Shown: piece by piece, positions 27,720 to 37,372 of the stretch
How the letters are laid out: each line of letters opens with the position of its first letter
Position numbering within the stretch: the stretch's first letter is position 1
Assembly (NCBI RefSeq): GCF_000372365.1
Contig: NZ_AQUU01000013.1
Coordinates: 20,045-81,628, forward strand
From: Aggregatibacter actinomycetemcomitans DSM 8324
Lineage (GTDB): Bacteria > Pseudomonadota > Gammaproteobacteria > Enterobacterales > Pasteurellaceae
Reading direction: 5' to 3'
Length of the DNA: 61,584 nucleotides
Translations under genes and position numbers: made by a program
The notes under the pieces: generated by a model
Seen by the model: only the letters and a program-made list of their open reading frames with translations
Told to the model about the DNA's origin: nothing
The model's database searches: none

Positions 27720-28286
27720 CTATGACGCCTGCAACCAGTTTCGTAAAATCTGCTCGCCGTATTCGGAAATGTAGGATTCGGGATGAAACTGTACGCCGTA
27801 AATGGGCAAAGTTTTGTGCTGCATTGCCATGATGATGTTATCGCTACAACGGGCGGTAATCTGTAGTTGCGTGGGGCAATGCGGTTCGCCCACCGCCCAG
27901 GAATGGTATAAACCGATTTGAAAGCTTGGCGGCAAGTTTTTGAATAACGGCGAATCCGACACAAGATACAACAGCTTTGCCTGCCCGTGGCGGGGCGACG
28001 GCAGGTTATATAATGCCGCACCGAAAAATTCGCACAACATTTGATGTCCTAAACACACGCCGAAAATGGATTTGCACCGGTGATAACGTTCCAACAAGGC
28101 AAATAATTGCGGATACGCACGCGGCACATCGGGGCCGGGAGAAATAAGCAAATGGGAGAAATTTTCCACCGCGTCCAAATCCAGGTCTTCCACATTCACC
28201 ACCTGAAACGGCACTGCCAAACGGCGGATTAAATCCACTAAATTGAAAGTAAAGGAATCGTGGTTGTTGATAATCAGTAAGGACAT
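27720..28286 (-). CDS. pabA: Aminodeoxychorismate synthase glutamine amidotransferase PabA
   Basis: A 188-aa class I glutaminase supplying ammonia to PabB for p-aminobenzoate and folate synthesis. ATG at 28286 gives the canonical start MSLLIINNHDSFTFNLVDL; longer forms have no homology upstream. The triad is visible: Cys in GVCLGHQ near residue 79, and His and Glu in FHPES near 170. It is divergent from pabB with about 100 bp between, so one control region may serve both. A TrpG role is possible in principle, but the pabB neighbour favours PabA. Confidence 0.88.
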   Translation of the reverse strand: MSLLIINNHDSFTFNLVDLIRRLAVPFQVVNVEDLDLDAVENFSHLLISPGPDVPRAYPQLFALLERYHRCKSIFGVCLGHQMLCEFFGAALYNLPSPRHGQAKLLYLVSDSPLFKNLPPSFQIGLYHSWAVGEPHCPTQLQITARCSDNIIMAMQHKTLPIYGVQFHPESYISEYGEQILRNWLQAS

Positions 28287-28387
28287 ACATTCTCTCTCGG
28301 TGGACAGGCTCTCACATAGGCGCAAAAGTATATAATTTTATGCCGATTTAGGCTAAAATTTTTGTCGTTTTTTCACGAGATAACGTT

Positions 28388-29362
28388 ATGTGGCAAAATT
28401 TTATTCAACACGCAAACCGATTTGGCAAAACAAAAACGCCCTTCTTCTTTTTAATCGATTTTGAACAACAAAAACCGATACTCTGCCCATTAAATGAAAC
28501 GGCAGAACAAGGCATTTTCGTGCAATTTCCAGGCTATACCAACGTGAATTGGCAAAAAGAACCACCGGAAGCCTTTTATTTACACAAGAAACCCATGGAT
28601 TTTATGGCGTATCAACAAGGTTTTGATTTAGTGCAACGGGAATTGCGCTTCGGCAATTCTTATTTGCTGAATCTCACCTATCCAACGCCCATTGAAACCA
28701 ATTATTCTCTACGACAGCTGTTTTGGCAAAGTCAGGCGAAATATAAATTGTTATTCAAAGATCAGTTCGTTTGCTTCTCGCCCGAATGTTTTGTCAATTT
28801 GCGTGACAACCGCATTTTCACTTACCCCATGAAAGGCACTATTGACGCTACCCTGCCCGACGCGCAAGCCCTCTTGCTCAATAATCAAAAGGAACAACGG
28901 GAGCATTACACCATCGTGGATTTAATGCGTAATGATTTAGCCACAGTGGCGAAAAATATTCAGGTAACACGTTTTCGTTATGTGGAAAAAATCCAAACGG
29001 AACAAGGCGCTATTTTGCAAACCAGCTCGGAAATCTGCGGCGAATTGGCGGAAAACTGGCAGGGACAGATTGGATCTATACTTGCCAACTTATTGCCGGC
29101 GGGTTCCATCAGCGGCGCGCCGAAAGAAAAAACCGTGCAAATCATTCAACAGGCAGAACAACAACCACGTGGGTATTACACAGGCATTTTCGGCATTTTT
29201 GACGGCGAATCATTGCAAAGCGCGGTGGCAATTCGTTTTATCGAACAGACGGGAAAGGGGTTGTTCTTCCGCAGTGGTGGCGGCATTACTATTCAAAGTG
29301 ATGCGCAGGAAGAATATCGTGAGCTGATTCAAAAAGTATATGTGCCGTTACAACGAGGTTAA
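28388..29362 (+). CDS. pabB: Aminodeoxychorismate synthase component I
   Basis: A 324-aa chorismate-utilising enzyme aminating chorismate to 4-amino-4-deoxychorismate. Marks of the catalytic domain are FGNSYLLNLTYPTPI near residue 90, IVDLMRNDLATVAK near 176, SGAPKEKTVQII near 242 and PRGYYTGIFG near 262. It is shorter than E. coli PabB (453 aa), with a reduced N-terminal part, as usual in Pasteurellaceae. It starts divergently from pabA and ends 2 bp before pabC. Confidence 0.92.
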   Translation: MWQNFIQHANRFGKTKTPFFFLIDFEQQKPILCPLNETAEQGIFVQFPGYTNVNWQKEPPEAFYLHKKPMDFMAYQQGFDLVQRELRFGNSYLLNLTYPTPIETNYSLRQLFWQSQAKYKLLFKDQFVCFSPECFVNLRDNRIFTYPMKGTIDATLPDAQALLLNNQKEQREHYTIVDLMRNDLATVAKNIQVTRFRYVEKIQTEQGAILQTSSEICGELAENWQGQIGSILANLLPAGSISGAPKEKTVQIIQQAEQQPRGYYTGIFGIFDGESLQSAVAIRFIEQTGKGLFFRSGGGITIQSDAQEEYRELIQKVYVPLQRG

Positions 29363-29364
29363 TC

Positions 29365-29952
29365 ATGGAATTTCCCCTATTTGAAACCCTTGCCATAGCA
29401 CAAGGCAAAGTACGCAACATTAAACTTCATCAACAACGCTACGAACGCAGTTTACAGACGTTTTACGGCAAAAGTGCGGTCATTTTTCCAAACGTTTTTC
29501 AGCTTGCCAAACAGATCCATGTACCGGCGGAATTGCGAGCCGAACCGCTGATTCGCTGCCGAATTGATTACAACGCTGAACAAATCCTTTGTCGCTATTT
29601 TCCCTACACGCGCAAAACCTACCGCACTTTTAAGCCTATCGTCTGCGACCACATTGACTACGGATTAAAATACGCCGACCGCACCTTGTTAAATGCACTG
29701 TTCGCACAAAAAGGCGATTGTGACGAAATCATGATCATCAAAAACGGCTATGTCACCGATTGTTCCATCGGCAACCTCATCTTCCGCCAAAACACCCAAT
29801 GGTTCACCCCCGACACGCCCCTGCTCGAAGGCACCCAACGGGCAACATTACTTACCCAAGGACGCATAAAAGTGCGGTCGATTTTAGCCACGGATTTGCA
29901 CTTATTTGAGGAAGTGAGATTGATTAATGCGTTGAATGGATTGGATGATTAG
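29365..29952 (+). CDS. pabC: Aminotransferase class IV protein, probable aminodeoxychorismate lyase
   Basis: A 195-aa PLP enzyme expected to release pyruvate from aminodeoxychorismate, giving p-aminobenzoate. The putative PLP lysine is in YGLKYADR near residue 96. The class IV block is CDEIMIIKNGYVTDCSIGNL near 115-135, followed by TPLLEGTQR. It is shorter than E. coli PabC (269 aa) because the N-terminal domain is compact. The 2-bp spacing from pabB supports the pathway role. Three uptake signals lie within 400 bp (29472, 29621, 29870), unusually dense. Confidence 0.8.
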   Translation: MEFPLFETLAIAQGKVRNIKLHQQRYERSLQTFYGKSAVIFPNVFQLAKQIHVPAELRAEPLIRCRIDYNAEQILCRYFPYTRKTYRTFKPIVCDHIDYGLKYADRTLLNALFAQKGDCDEIMIIKNGYVTDCSIGNLIFRQNTQWFTPDTPLLEGTQRATLLTQGRIKVRSILATDLHLFEEVRLINALNGLDD

Positions 29953-30149
29953 TGTAACGATTCAAAAATTTGTAATATCACAAAGACAAAATGGCATCGT
30001 TTTCACAATAAAGTTTATCCGTCTTTAAACTACAAAAAAGTGTTCCATTACCGTATTATCCGTACATTTTCCACCCGGCGTTGGCTTTGTTTTATACTAA
30101 GAAGATTATTCAATTAAATGATGCGTCAAGTATGGAATAATGAATATCC

Positions 30150-30186
30150 GGATAAAAAAGCCTGTTGACCGATTTCAATAGGCTTT
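30150..30186 (-). terminator. Rho-independent terminator of the peptide-binding lipoprotein gene
   Basis: A 12-bp stem with one G-T pair (30157-30168 with 30175-30186, AAAGCCTGTTGA / TCAATAGGCTTT) is followed on the minus strand by TTTTTTATC. The upstream gap 29953-30149 shows nothing I can assign. Confidence 0.75.
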
Positions 30187-30226
30187 GAGTATTTATTAAG
30201 GCATGTAGTTAAATTTTATCAGCACA

Positions 30227-31765
30227 TTATCTAACCTTACGAAACAAATCCTTGCTATAAATCACTTCCGTCGGGTTGGCGGGGTCATAGCCGTTTAGTG
30301 TGGGGTTGAGATAGACGGGAACGGTGGATTGATATAACGGCAGAACCACATTTTCCTCTTGCAGGATTTGCTCGATTCGTCCGTAAAGTGCGGTGCGTTC
30401 TGCCGGTAGAATGACTTTCAGGCTTTGTTCAAATAAGCCATCCAGTTCGTCGTTACTATAACCGCTTTTGTTATCCGGGCTACGGCTGTAGAACAGGCTT
30501 AAAAATGCGGATGGTTCGTTATAATCGGCACACCAACCGGCGCGGGCGATTTGAAACTCGCCTTTAGCAATGTTCTCCAGCAATTGTTGTTTCGGCATCC
30601 CTTCGCCGATAATCTGAATCATGTCCGATTGCGACCACGTGCGAATCAACCCCTGCACCAGTTGACTTTGCACTTCTGATTGATCGTAACTTAGGGTCAG
30701 TTTGAGCGGTGCCTTCTCTCCAATTCGCGCTTGGCTTAATAATTGTTCAACCGGCGTTTGCTCCCACCGGCTGTCGATGGTTTGCATGGAAATTGGTAAA
30801 AAATTATCCGTTAAAGGAATCCTGTTTTTACTTTCCGGCAATAAACTGCGGGCAGATGTCATCATTGCCAATGCCTTACGCACCGGGCTTTGCGCCAGTT
30901 GTGGCGTGTTAAAATTAAAGGTGTAAAAATAGGTGCAAAGTTGCGGGAAGTATTGCGTTTGATCCGTTTGTTGCTGCGGCTGCCACACCACATCTAAGGC
31001 GCTGACGTCCTGTTGCAGTGCGATTTTCTGATAATCCACATTTTTAAACGCCACTTTTTCTTTCGCCCAATATTGCGGGTTCTTTTCCAAATGGATGAGA
31101 TTGCCTTGCTGCCCCATCACTTGATACGCCCCGTTGGTCACAATGCCTTCATGTGGCGACAAATATTGTGGCAACAGGCTGATATGCGCCAGCATTTGCG
31201 GCAAGTAAGGGGTCGCTTTATCTAAAGTTAAGCGTAAAGTGCGGTCATTTTCCGCGACAATTCCCAACTGCTCTGGCAGCAGAGTTTGCTGTAACACTTT
31301 CTCCGCGTTGACTAAGTTAAGATAGCGTAAATAGTGCTTTAAAGGAGAATCCGATTGCGCCAGCCGTTGCCAGCTTGCAACAAATTGCTGCGCAGTCACC
31401 GGTTCGCCGTTAGACCATATTGCTTCTTTTCGTAAGGTGAAGTGCCAGATTTTGTTGTCTTTGGTTTGCCAGCTTTCCGCCACTGCCGGCACCACATTGC
31501 CTTGAGGATCATAAATCACCAAACCTTCAAAAATATCGCGCAAAAAGGCGATTTGCTCAATATTTGAAGCTTGCAATGGGTTCAAGAATAAGTCGGAATA
31601 AACACCACGCACCAGCAACTGGCGGTTCGCTTGAGGTGAGGGTTGTTCGGTTGGTACGTCAACCGTTGAAACAGGTTTGGCGGGCTTTTGGGGTTGGTCA
31701 TCACATCCGTTCAACCCAAAAACACTGAAAAAAAGCACCGCACTTTTAAAGTGGAAAATACGCAT
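30227..31765 (-). CDS. Orphan oligopeptide-binding lipoprotein (OppA family, SBP type 5)
   Basis: A 512-aa lipoprotein: the signal peptide ends in the lipobox FGLNGC, so mature Cys is near residue 21. It is followed by a proline- and glutamine-rich linker and then a family 5 solute-binding domain from about residue 48 (VRGVYSDLFLNPLQAS, then LRDIFEGLVIYDPQG). OppA-type proteins bind peptides for import. No opp permease or ATPase gene is adjacent, as for the orphan OppA-like gene known in H. influenzae. It may share a permease encoded elsewhere, such as opp or dpp, or act otherwise. Three uptake signals lie inside. Confidence 0.85.
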   Translation of the reverse strand: MRIFHFKSAVLFFSVFGLNGCDDQPQKPAKPVSTVDVPTEQPSPQANRQLLVRGVYSDLFLNPLQASNIEQIAFLRDIFEGLVIYDPQGNVVPAVAESWQTKDNKIWHFTLRKEAIWSNGEPVTAQQFVASWQRLAQSDSPLKHYLRYLNLVNAEKVLQQTLLPEQLGIVAENDRTLRLTLDKATPYLPQMLAHISLLPQYLSPHEGIVTNGAYQVMGQQGNLIHLEKNPQYWAKEKVAFKNVDYQKIALQQDVSALDVVWQPQQQTDQTQYFPQLCTYFYTFNFNTPQLAQSPVRKALAMMTSARSLLPESKNRIPLTDNFLPISMQTIDSRWEQTPVEQLLSQARIGEKAPLKLTLSYDQSEVQSQLVQGLIRTWSQSDMIQIIGEGMPKQQLLENIAKGEFQIARAGWCADYNEPSAFLSLFYSRSPDNKSGYSNDELDGLFEQSLKVILPAERTALYGRIEQILQEENVVLPLYQSTVPVYLNPTLNGYDPANPTEVIYSKDLFRKVR

Positions 31766-31820
31766 TTAAATGAATTCAATGAAATAAATGCGCACATTAT
31801 ACATCAGTCTGTTTGATTGT

Positions 31821-32186
31821 TTACTCTTCTTTGAGGGTTTTGATCCAGAAAAAGAAGCACCAATATTTAATCAGGAGGACAGCAATAATAATACTTTTAC
31901 CAATGATACTCGGCGTAAAATAAAAGCCTAGCAATAGCATAGAGGTAGAAAAGCTCAAAATATAGATTTTCGCTTTCTTGGTTAGTGCGCGTTGTTGCTG
32001 GAAATCTTTCAGATGGTTTTGATAGATTTTTGTGCCGATGAACCAGTTATGCAAACGGTCAGACCCCTTGGCAAAACAAAATAAGGTCAGCAGCAAAAAC
32101 GGCGTAGTAGGCAAAAGAGGAAGGACAATACCGACAATACCTAATGCCAAAAAGATAAAGCCAAGTCCGATGTAAAAATACTTCAT
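31821..32186 (-). CDS. ybaN: YbaN-family (DUF454) inner-membrane protein
   Basis: A 121-aa membrane protein of unknown role. ATG at 32186 follows GAGG at a proper distance; a longer in-frame start exists without support. Family marks are the N-terminal helix with LGIVGIVLPLLPTTPFLLL near residues 14-35, a charged middle segment (NHLKDFQQQRALTKKAK) and two further helices. It stands alone between the lipoprotein gene and prlC. Confidence 0.85.
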   Translation of the reverse strand: MKYFYIGLGFIFLALGIVGIVLPLLPTTPFLLLTLFCFAKGSDRLHNWFIGTKIYQNHLKDFQQQRALTKKAKIYILSFSTSMLLLGFYFTPSIIGKSIIIAVLLIKYWCFFFWIKTLKEE

Positions 32187-32327
32187 TGAGAACCTCAAAA
32201 TAAAAATTATTCGCAATTATCCTTGAATTGGTGGATTTTTCAAGCTTGAAATCATAAAATCGAACCCAATTTAATTAATCAGTTTTTTCTATAATATTCG
32301 CTTTTTCTATAATAAAAGGACATTTGA

Positions 32328-34367
32328 ATGACAAATCCATTACTCACACCCACCACCTTACCCGCATTTTCCAAAATCGAGCCGCAATATATCGAACCTG
32401 CCATCAAGCAACTGATTCAAGAAAATCGTGAAACCATCGAACGCGTGGTAAAACAACCGCACTTTACTTGGGAAAATTTCATCCTGCCGTTAACGGAAGC
32501 CGGCGATCGTTTAAGCAAAGTTTGGTCGCCGATTTCGCATTTGAATTCGGTAAAAAATAGCTCCGAATTACGCGAAGCCTACCAAGCCTGTCTGCCGCTA
32601 TTGGCGGAATACAGCACGTGGGTCGGCCAACATCAGGGGTTATATGAAGCCTATTTGCAATTAAAAAACAGCCCTGAATTTGCCGGTTACAGCCAAGCAC
32701 AGAAAAAAGCCATTGAAAACAGCCTGCGTGATTTCAAATTATCGGGCATCTCCTTGCCGCCGGAAAAACAACAACGTTATGGCGAAATCACCGCGCGATT
32801 ATCTGAGCTCACCTCCCAATTCAGCAATAACGTGCTGGACGCCACCATGGGCTGGGAGAAAGTCATTGAAGACGTAAACCTTCTTAAAGGCTTGCCGGAA
32901 TCCGCACTGGAAGCGGCAAAACAATCGGCGGAAAGCAAAGGGTTAAGCGGCTATCGCTTTACCTTGGAATTTCCGAGCTACATTCCGGTGATGACATATT
33001 GTGAAAACCGTGAATTGCGCGAAGAGATGTATCGTGCTTTCGCCACCCGCGCCTCCGATCAAGGTCCGAATGCGGGCAAATGGGATAATTCTGCAATTAT
33101 GCAGGAAATTTTGAGTCTGCGCGTTGAATTAGCAAAATTGCTGGATTTCAACACCTATACCGAATTATCCCTTGCCACCAAAATGGCGGAAAATCCACAA
33201 CAGGTGTTGGACTTCTTAGAAAATCTCGCTACCCGCGCCAAAGCACAAGGCGAACATGAATTACAGGAATTAAAAGATTTCTGCAAAACACACTATAATT
33301 TGACCGCACTTGAGCTTTGGGATTTGTCCTTTTACAGCGAGAAACAAAAACAACATTTATATGCCATTAGCGATGAAGAATTGCGCCCTTATTTCCCGGA
33401 AGATCGTGTCCTTAACGGCTTATTTGAACTGATTAAACGCATTTTCAACATTCGTGCCGTAGAACGTCATGATGTGGAAACCTGGCATAAAGATGTGCGC
33501 TTCTTTGACTTAATTGATGAAAATGATGAAGTTCGCGGCAGCTTCTATTTAGATTTGTATGCCCGTGAACATAAACGCGGCGGCGCATGGATGGACGATT
33601 GTATCGGTCGTCGCAAAACCATCGACGGTAGTCTACAAAAACCGGTCGCCTATTTAACCTGTAACTTCAATCGTCCGCTCGGTGATCAACCGGCATTATT
33701 CACCCATGATGAAGTCACTACCCTGTTCCATGAATTCGGGCATGGGTTACATCATATGCTCACCAAAATCGATGTGGCGGATGTCGCCGGCATTAACGGT
33801 GTGCCTTGGGATGCCGTGGAATTGCCAAGTCAATTTATGGAAAACTGGTGCTGGGAAGAAGAAGCGTTGCAGTTTATTTCCGGTCATTATCAAACGGGTG
33901 AACCGTTACCAAAAGAGAAACTGACCCAATTACTCAAAGCGAAAAATTTCCAAGCGGCGATGTTTGTTTTGCGTCAGCTGGAATTCGCGTTGTTTGATTT
34001 CCGTTTGCATCATACTTTTGAACCGAATAAACAGAATCAAGTATTGGATATGCTACACGCCGTGAAACGCCAAGTTGCGGTGATTCCGGGTGCACAATGG
34101 GGAAGAATGCCGCACAGCTTCAGCCACATTTTTGCCGGCGGTTATGCGGCGGGCTATTACAGCTATTTATGGGCGGAAGTGTTATCGGCAGATGCTTATT
34201 CTCGCTTTGAGGAAGAAGGCATTTTCAATGCGAAAACCGGTCAATCTTTCTTGGATGAAATCCTCACCAAAGGCGGTTCCGAAGAGCCGATGACGTTATT
34301 CAAAAACTTCCGTGGTCGTGAACCGCAATTAGATGCGCTACTCCGCCACAAAGGCATTGCAAATTAA
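32328..34367 (+). CDS. prlC: Oligopeptidase A
   Basis: A 679-aa cytoplasmic zinc metallopeptidase of family M3, degrading short peptides including cleaved signal peptides. The zinc motif HEFGHGLHH is near residue 468. The third ligand Glu is in the following helix (AVELPSQFMENWCWE near 500). A C-terminal GRMPHSFSHIFAGGYAAGYYSYLWAEV block near 590-615, cited here by its position, is typical of the family. Length equals E. coli OpdA (680 aa). Confidence 0.97.
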   Translation: MTNPLLTPTTLPAFSKIEPQYIEPAIKQLIQENRETIERVVKQPHFTWENFILPLTEAGDRLSKVWSPISHLNSVKNSSELREAYQACLPLLAEYSTWVGQHQGLYEAYLQLKNSPEFAGYSQAQKKAIENSLRDFKLSGISLPPEKQQRYGEITARLSELTSQFSNNVLDATMGWEKVIEDVNLLKGLPESALEAAKQSAESKGLSGYRFTLEFPSYIPVMTYCENRELREEMYRAFATRASDQGPNAGKWDNSAIMQEILSLRVELAKLLDFNTYTELSLATKMAENPQQVLDFLENLATRAKAQGEHELQELKDFCKTHYNLTALELWDLSFYSEKQKQHLYAISDEELRPYFPEDRVLNGLFELIKRIFNIRAVERHDVETWHKDVRFFDLIDENDEVRGSFYLDLYAREHKRGGAWMDDCIGRRKTIDGSLQKPVAYLTCNFNRPLGDQPALFTHDEVTTLFHEFGHGLHHMLTKIDVADVAGINGVPWDAVELPSQFMENWCWEEEALQFISGHYQTGEPLPKEKLTQLLKAKNFQAAMFVLRQLEFALFDFRLHHTFEPNKQNQVLDMLHAVKRQVAVIPGAQWGRMPHSFSHIFAGGYAAGYYSYLWAEVLSADAYSRFEEEGIFNAKTGQSFLDEILTKGGSEEPMTLFKNFRGREPQLDALLRHKGIAN

Positions 34368-34383
34368 AAAACGCCGTTGAAAA

Positions 34384-34420
34384 CGACCGCACTTTTCCTT
34401 CAGGCGATAAAGTGCGGTCA
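34384..34420 (+). terminator. Inverted uptake-signal hairpin after prlC
   Basis: ACCGCACTT (34386-34394) and AAGTGCGGT (34410-34418) sit in an 11-bp stem, followed by ATTATTTT. Here the two signals point outward, the opposite order from the other five pairs. Confidence 0.65.
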
Positions 34421-34443
34421 TTATTTTAGGTGTTTTTTACCAT

Positions 34444-34476
34444 GGAAAAAAGGCTTACTCATTACAAGTAAGCCTT
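34444..34476 (-). terminator. Rho-independent terminator of ptsHI-crr
   Basis: AAGGCTTACT (34450-34459) and AGTAAGCCTT (34467-34476) form a 10-bp perfect stem. On the minus strand it is followed by TTTTTTCC, 17 bp after the crr stop. Confidence 0.85.
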
Positions 34477-34492
34477 CTTATTTAAAACCGAG

Positions 34493-34993
34493 TTATTTTT
34501 TCAGAACCAATACAACGGAATCACCGGCAACCACTTCACCGGATTTTTTCTCCATATTACTGATTTCGTCCATATTAGAGATCACCACCGGCGTTAATAC
34601 AGATTTGGCTTTTGCTTCTAATAACGGAAGATCCAATTCAATAATGGTATCACCACGTTTTACGGTTTGACCTTCTTTTGCAACACGGGTAAATCCTTCG
34701 CCTTTCAATTCAACGGTATCAATGCCGAAGTGTACAAACAATTCAACGCCTTCTTTTGATTCCATTGAAAAGGCATGATTAGTTTCAAAGATTTTACCAA
34801 CTACGCCATCCACCGGTGCAACCAGTTTGTTACCGGTCGGGCGAATTGCAACACCGTCACCAACGATTTTTTCAGAGAATACGACATCCGGAACATCTTC
34901 AATGTTCACGATTTCTCCGGAAAGTGGCGCATAGATTTCCACATCCATCGCTTTCTTGTCTTTTGAACCAAATAATTTGTCAAATAAACCCAT
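34493..34993 (-). CDS. crr: PTS glucose-specific EIIA component
   Basis: A 166-aa phosphocarrier that passes phosphate from HPr to sugar EIIB domains and regulates adenylate cyclase and permeases. The active His pair lies in HAFSMESKEGVELFVHFGIDT near residues 76 and 91. A short amphipathic N-terminus (MGLFDKLFG) fits membrane association. Last gene of ptsH-ptsI-crr, followed by a strong terminator. Confidence 0.97.
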   Translation of the reverse strand: MGLFDKLFGSKDKKAMDVEIYAPLSGEIVNIEDVPDVVFSEKIVGDGVAIRPTGNKLVAPVDGVVGKIFETNHAFSMESKEGVELFVHFGIDTVELKGEGFTRVAKEGQTVKRGDTIIELDLPLLEAKAKSVLTPVVISNMDEISNMEKKSGEVVAGDSVVLVLKK

Positions 34994-35053
34994 TTTACTC
35001 TCCTGACGTTAAAAAATGCGGTCGTATTTTAGCTTAAAATCTAAAAGTTGTAT

Positions 35054-36781
35054 CTAATTTAATGCTTTTTCATACAAAAAATCAGAGACCAAACTTTCAA
35101 TTTCGGCAGCCGTCGGTTGCTGTAACGCTTTTTCAGCTAAGGCTTTTGCATCTTGGAAATTCACATTACGGATTAATTTCTTAATGCGCGGCACAGAAAT
35201 GGCACTCATACTGAACTCATCCAAGCCCATACCCAACAATAGAATCGTCGCGCGTTCATCACCTGCCAACTCACCACACATACCGGTCCATTTTCCTTCT
35301 GCATGAGAGGCATCAATCACCTGTTTAATTAAGTTCAGCACCGATGGACTCATTGGGTTATAGAGATGGGAAATTAACTCGTTACCACGGTCAACCGCCA
35401 AAGTGTATTGTGCTAAATCATTGGTACCGATACTAAAGAAATCCACTTCTTTTGCTAAGAATCCGGCATTGACGGCCGCCGCCGGGGTTTCAACCATTAC
35501 ACCGATTTGAATATCTTCATCAAAGGCTTTGCCTTCGTTACGCAATTCAACTTTTAATTTTTCAACCACCGATTTTAATTCGCGAATTTCTTCCACGGAA
35601 ATAATCATCGGGAACATCACCGCTAGTTTTCCGTAAGCAGAAGCGCGCAACACGGCTCTTAATTGCGCATGTAGAATCTCACGACGATCCAACGCAATGC
35701 GAATTGCACGCCAGCCAAGGAACGGGTTCATTTCTTTCGGCAGATTCAAATATGGCAGTTCTTTATCGCCACCGATATCCATGGTACGCAACACCACGAG
35801 ATTCCCATTCATGGCTTCTACCACTTCTTTATACGCAATAAACTGTTCTTCTTCGGTTGGTAGCTGGTCGCGGTCCATGAACAAAAATTCGGTACGGTAT
35901 AAACCAACACCTTCCGCGCCGTTACGTTCAGCGCCTTCCACATCACGGATTGTACCGATATTCGCCACCACATCGACACGGTGACCATCTAACGTGAGCG
36001 CCGGTAAGTCTTTTAATTTTGCTAATTCGGCTTTTTCTTCCACCAATTTCGCTTGTAATGCTTTCAAACGTTGAATATCTTCTTGAGAAGGATTGACATA
36101 AACTACGTTATTTAGCGCATCCAGGATCAGGTAATCCCCGGTATTCACTTTATGGGTAACGTTATTGGTTCCCACGATTGCCGGCAATTCCAAAGAGCGC
36201 GCCATAATTGAAGTATGGGAGGTGCGACCACCAATGTCGGTAACAAAGCCTAACACTTTATCCAAATTTAACTGTGCGGTTTCGGAAGGGGTTAAATCAT
36301 AGGCAACCAAAATCGCTTCTTCGTTAATTTCACCTAAATCGACGATATGCATACCTAAAATATTTTTAATTAAACGATTACCAATATCGCGAATATCGCC
36401 GGCACGTTCTTTCAAATATTCATCATCAATTTCCGATAACATCGCCACTTGCTGATCGATAATCACATTCGCGGCAACTGCAGCATTGACATGATTTGAA
36501 CGAAGGTAATCAATGATTTCTTCTTCCAGTTCCTCATCTTCCAAAATCATTAAATGACCTTCAAAGATAGCCGCCTTCTCTTCCCCCAAAGATTGATAGG
36601 CCCGATCTTTAATAGAATTTAACTGTTCAACCGCAGCATCGCGTCCCGCATAAAAGCGTGCCACTTCATCTTCAATTTGGCTGTCTTTAATTTTTTGCGT
36701 ATCAAGTACAATTTTTTCTTCTTTAAGCACAAGTGCTTTGCCAAAAACAATACCCGGAGAGGCCGGAATTCCTGAAATCAT
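35054..36781 (-). CDS. ptsI: PTS enzyme I
   Basis: A 575-aa phosphoenolpyruvate-protein phosphotransferase. ATG at 36781 is chosen because AAGAAGG lies 6 bases upstream and the protein then begins [10 protein letters not shown] as in E. coli; an 11-codon longer form is unsupported. The active His is in [13 protein letters not shown] near residue 189. The PEP-binding C-terminal barrel shows [23 protein letters not shown] and [18 protein letters not shown], with Cys in TGMCGELAG near 502. Confidence 0.98.
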   Translation of the reverse strand: MISGIPASPGIVFGKALVLKEEKIVLDTQKIKDSQIEDEVARFYAGRDAAVEQLNSIKDRAYQSLGEEKAAIFEGHLMILEDEELEEEIIDYLRSNHVNAAVAANVIIDQQVAMLSEIDDEYLKERAGDIRDIGNRLIKNILGMHIVDLGEINEEAILVAYDLTPSETAQLNLDKVLGFVTDIGGRTSHTSIMARSLELPAIVGTNNVTHKVNTGDYLILDALNNVVYVNPSQEDIQRLKALQAKLVEEKAELAKLKDLPALTLDGHRVDVVANIGTIRDVEGAERNGAEGVGLYRTEFLFMDRDQLPTEEEQFIAYKEVVEAMNGNLVVLRTMDIGGDKELPYLNLPKEMNPFLGWRAIRIALDRREILHAQLRAVLRASAYGKLAVMFPMIISVEEIRELKSVVEKLKVELRNEGKAFDEDIQIGVMVETPAAAVNAGFLAKEVDFFSIGTNDLAQYTLAVDRGNELISHLYNPMSPSVLNLIKQVIDASHAEGKWTGMCGELAGDERATILLLGMGLDEFSMSAISVPRIKKLIRNVNFQDAKALAEKALQQPTAAEIESLVSDFLYEKALN

Positions 36782-36894
36782 AGTAACCTTCTTATTAAAC
36801 TGAACAAAAATCAATCACTCACTAAATAGAATAAAAGCCATAACCCGCCATCCAAAAGCTTATAGCAACAAGGAGGAAAATTATGGCTGCTTAA

Positions 36895-37152
36895 TTATTC
36901 TAATGTAGGAATTAATGCAACAAGATGCTCAACCGCTTTTTCCGCGTCCTCACCTTCTGCCGAGATAGTAATCACAGTTCCCTGAGTTAACGCCAGTGTC
37001 TGTAATTTAAACAAACTTTTCGCACTGGCACTTTTACCGGCGGATGTGACCGTAATGTCAGAAGCAAACGCTTTCGCTTCTTTTACAAATTGCGCTGCCG
37101 GACGCGTGTGTAAACCATTAGCTGCAGTAATTTCAACATCTTTTGAATACAT
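36895..37152 (-). CDS. ptsH: PTS phosphocarrier protein HPr
   Basis: An 85-aa carrier accepting phosphate from enzyme I. ATG at 37152 has AGAGGAAA upstream and yields the canonical [21 protein letters not shown]; His15 lies in GLHTRPA and Ser46 in [15 protein letters not shown]. First gene of the operon; about 110 bp separate it from ptsI. A CRP-like site lies 135 bp upstream. Confidence 0.97.
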   Translation of the reverse strand: MYSKDVEITAANGLHTRPAAQFVKEAKAFASDITVTSAGKSASAKSLFKLQTLALTQGTVITISAEGEDAEKAVEHLVALIPTLE

Positions 37153-37286
37153 GTTACTTTCCTCTAAAAAGTTAATAGAATGCATTTAATTCATTTCAGT
37201 ATTTTTTCAATTATTTATTTAAAATACTAAAATAAATGACAGTATCTTGTGTTTCATCTTCTGATGCAAGCCGTTTTACCCAAAAG

Positions 37287-37302
37287 TTTGAATCAGATCA
37301 CA
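37287..37302 (-). promoter_or_regulatory. Probable CRP site upstream of ptsH
   Basis: On the minus strand the site reads TGTGATCTGATTCAAA, matching TGTGA-N6-TCACA at 9 of 10 core positions. It lies in the 220-bp gap between ptsH and rsgA. cAMP-CRP control of ptsHI-crr is established in E. coli and expected in H. influenzae relatives. Confidence 0.6.
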
Positions 37303-37372
37303 AAAAAATTCAAAATAAATTAATCTTTTAACCAAAAATTAACATTCAATGCCTAAAAAGCAGTAAACCATC

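Noticed and set aside
29953-30226. Possible gene remnant after pabC (a short frame MRQVWNNEYPDK)
   Set aside because: Too short and no recognisable homology; only the terminator for the opposite strand is supported.
36871-36894. Strong ribosome-binding site followed by ATG GCT GCT TAA on the plus strand between ptsI and ptsH
   Set aside because: A three-codon reading frame antisense to the pts operon; no promoter or downstream gene on that strand. Probably chance.
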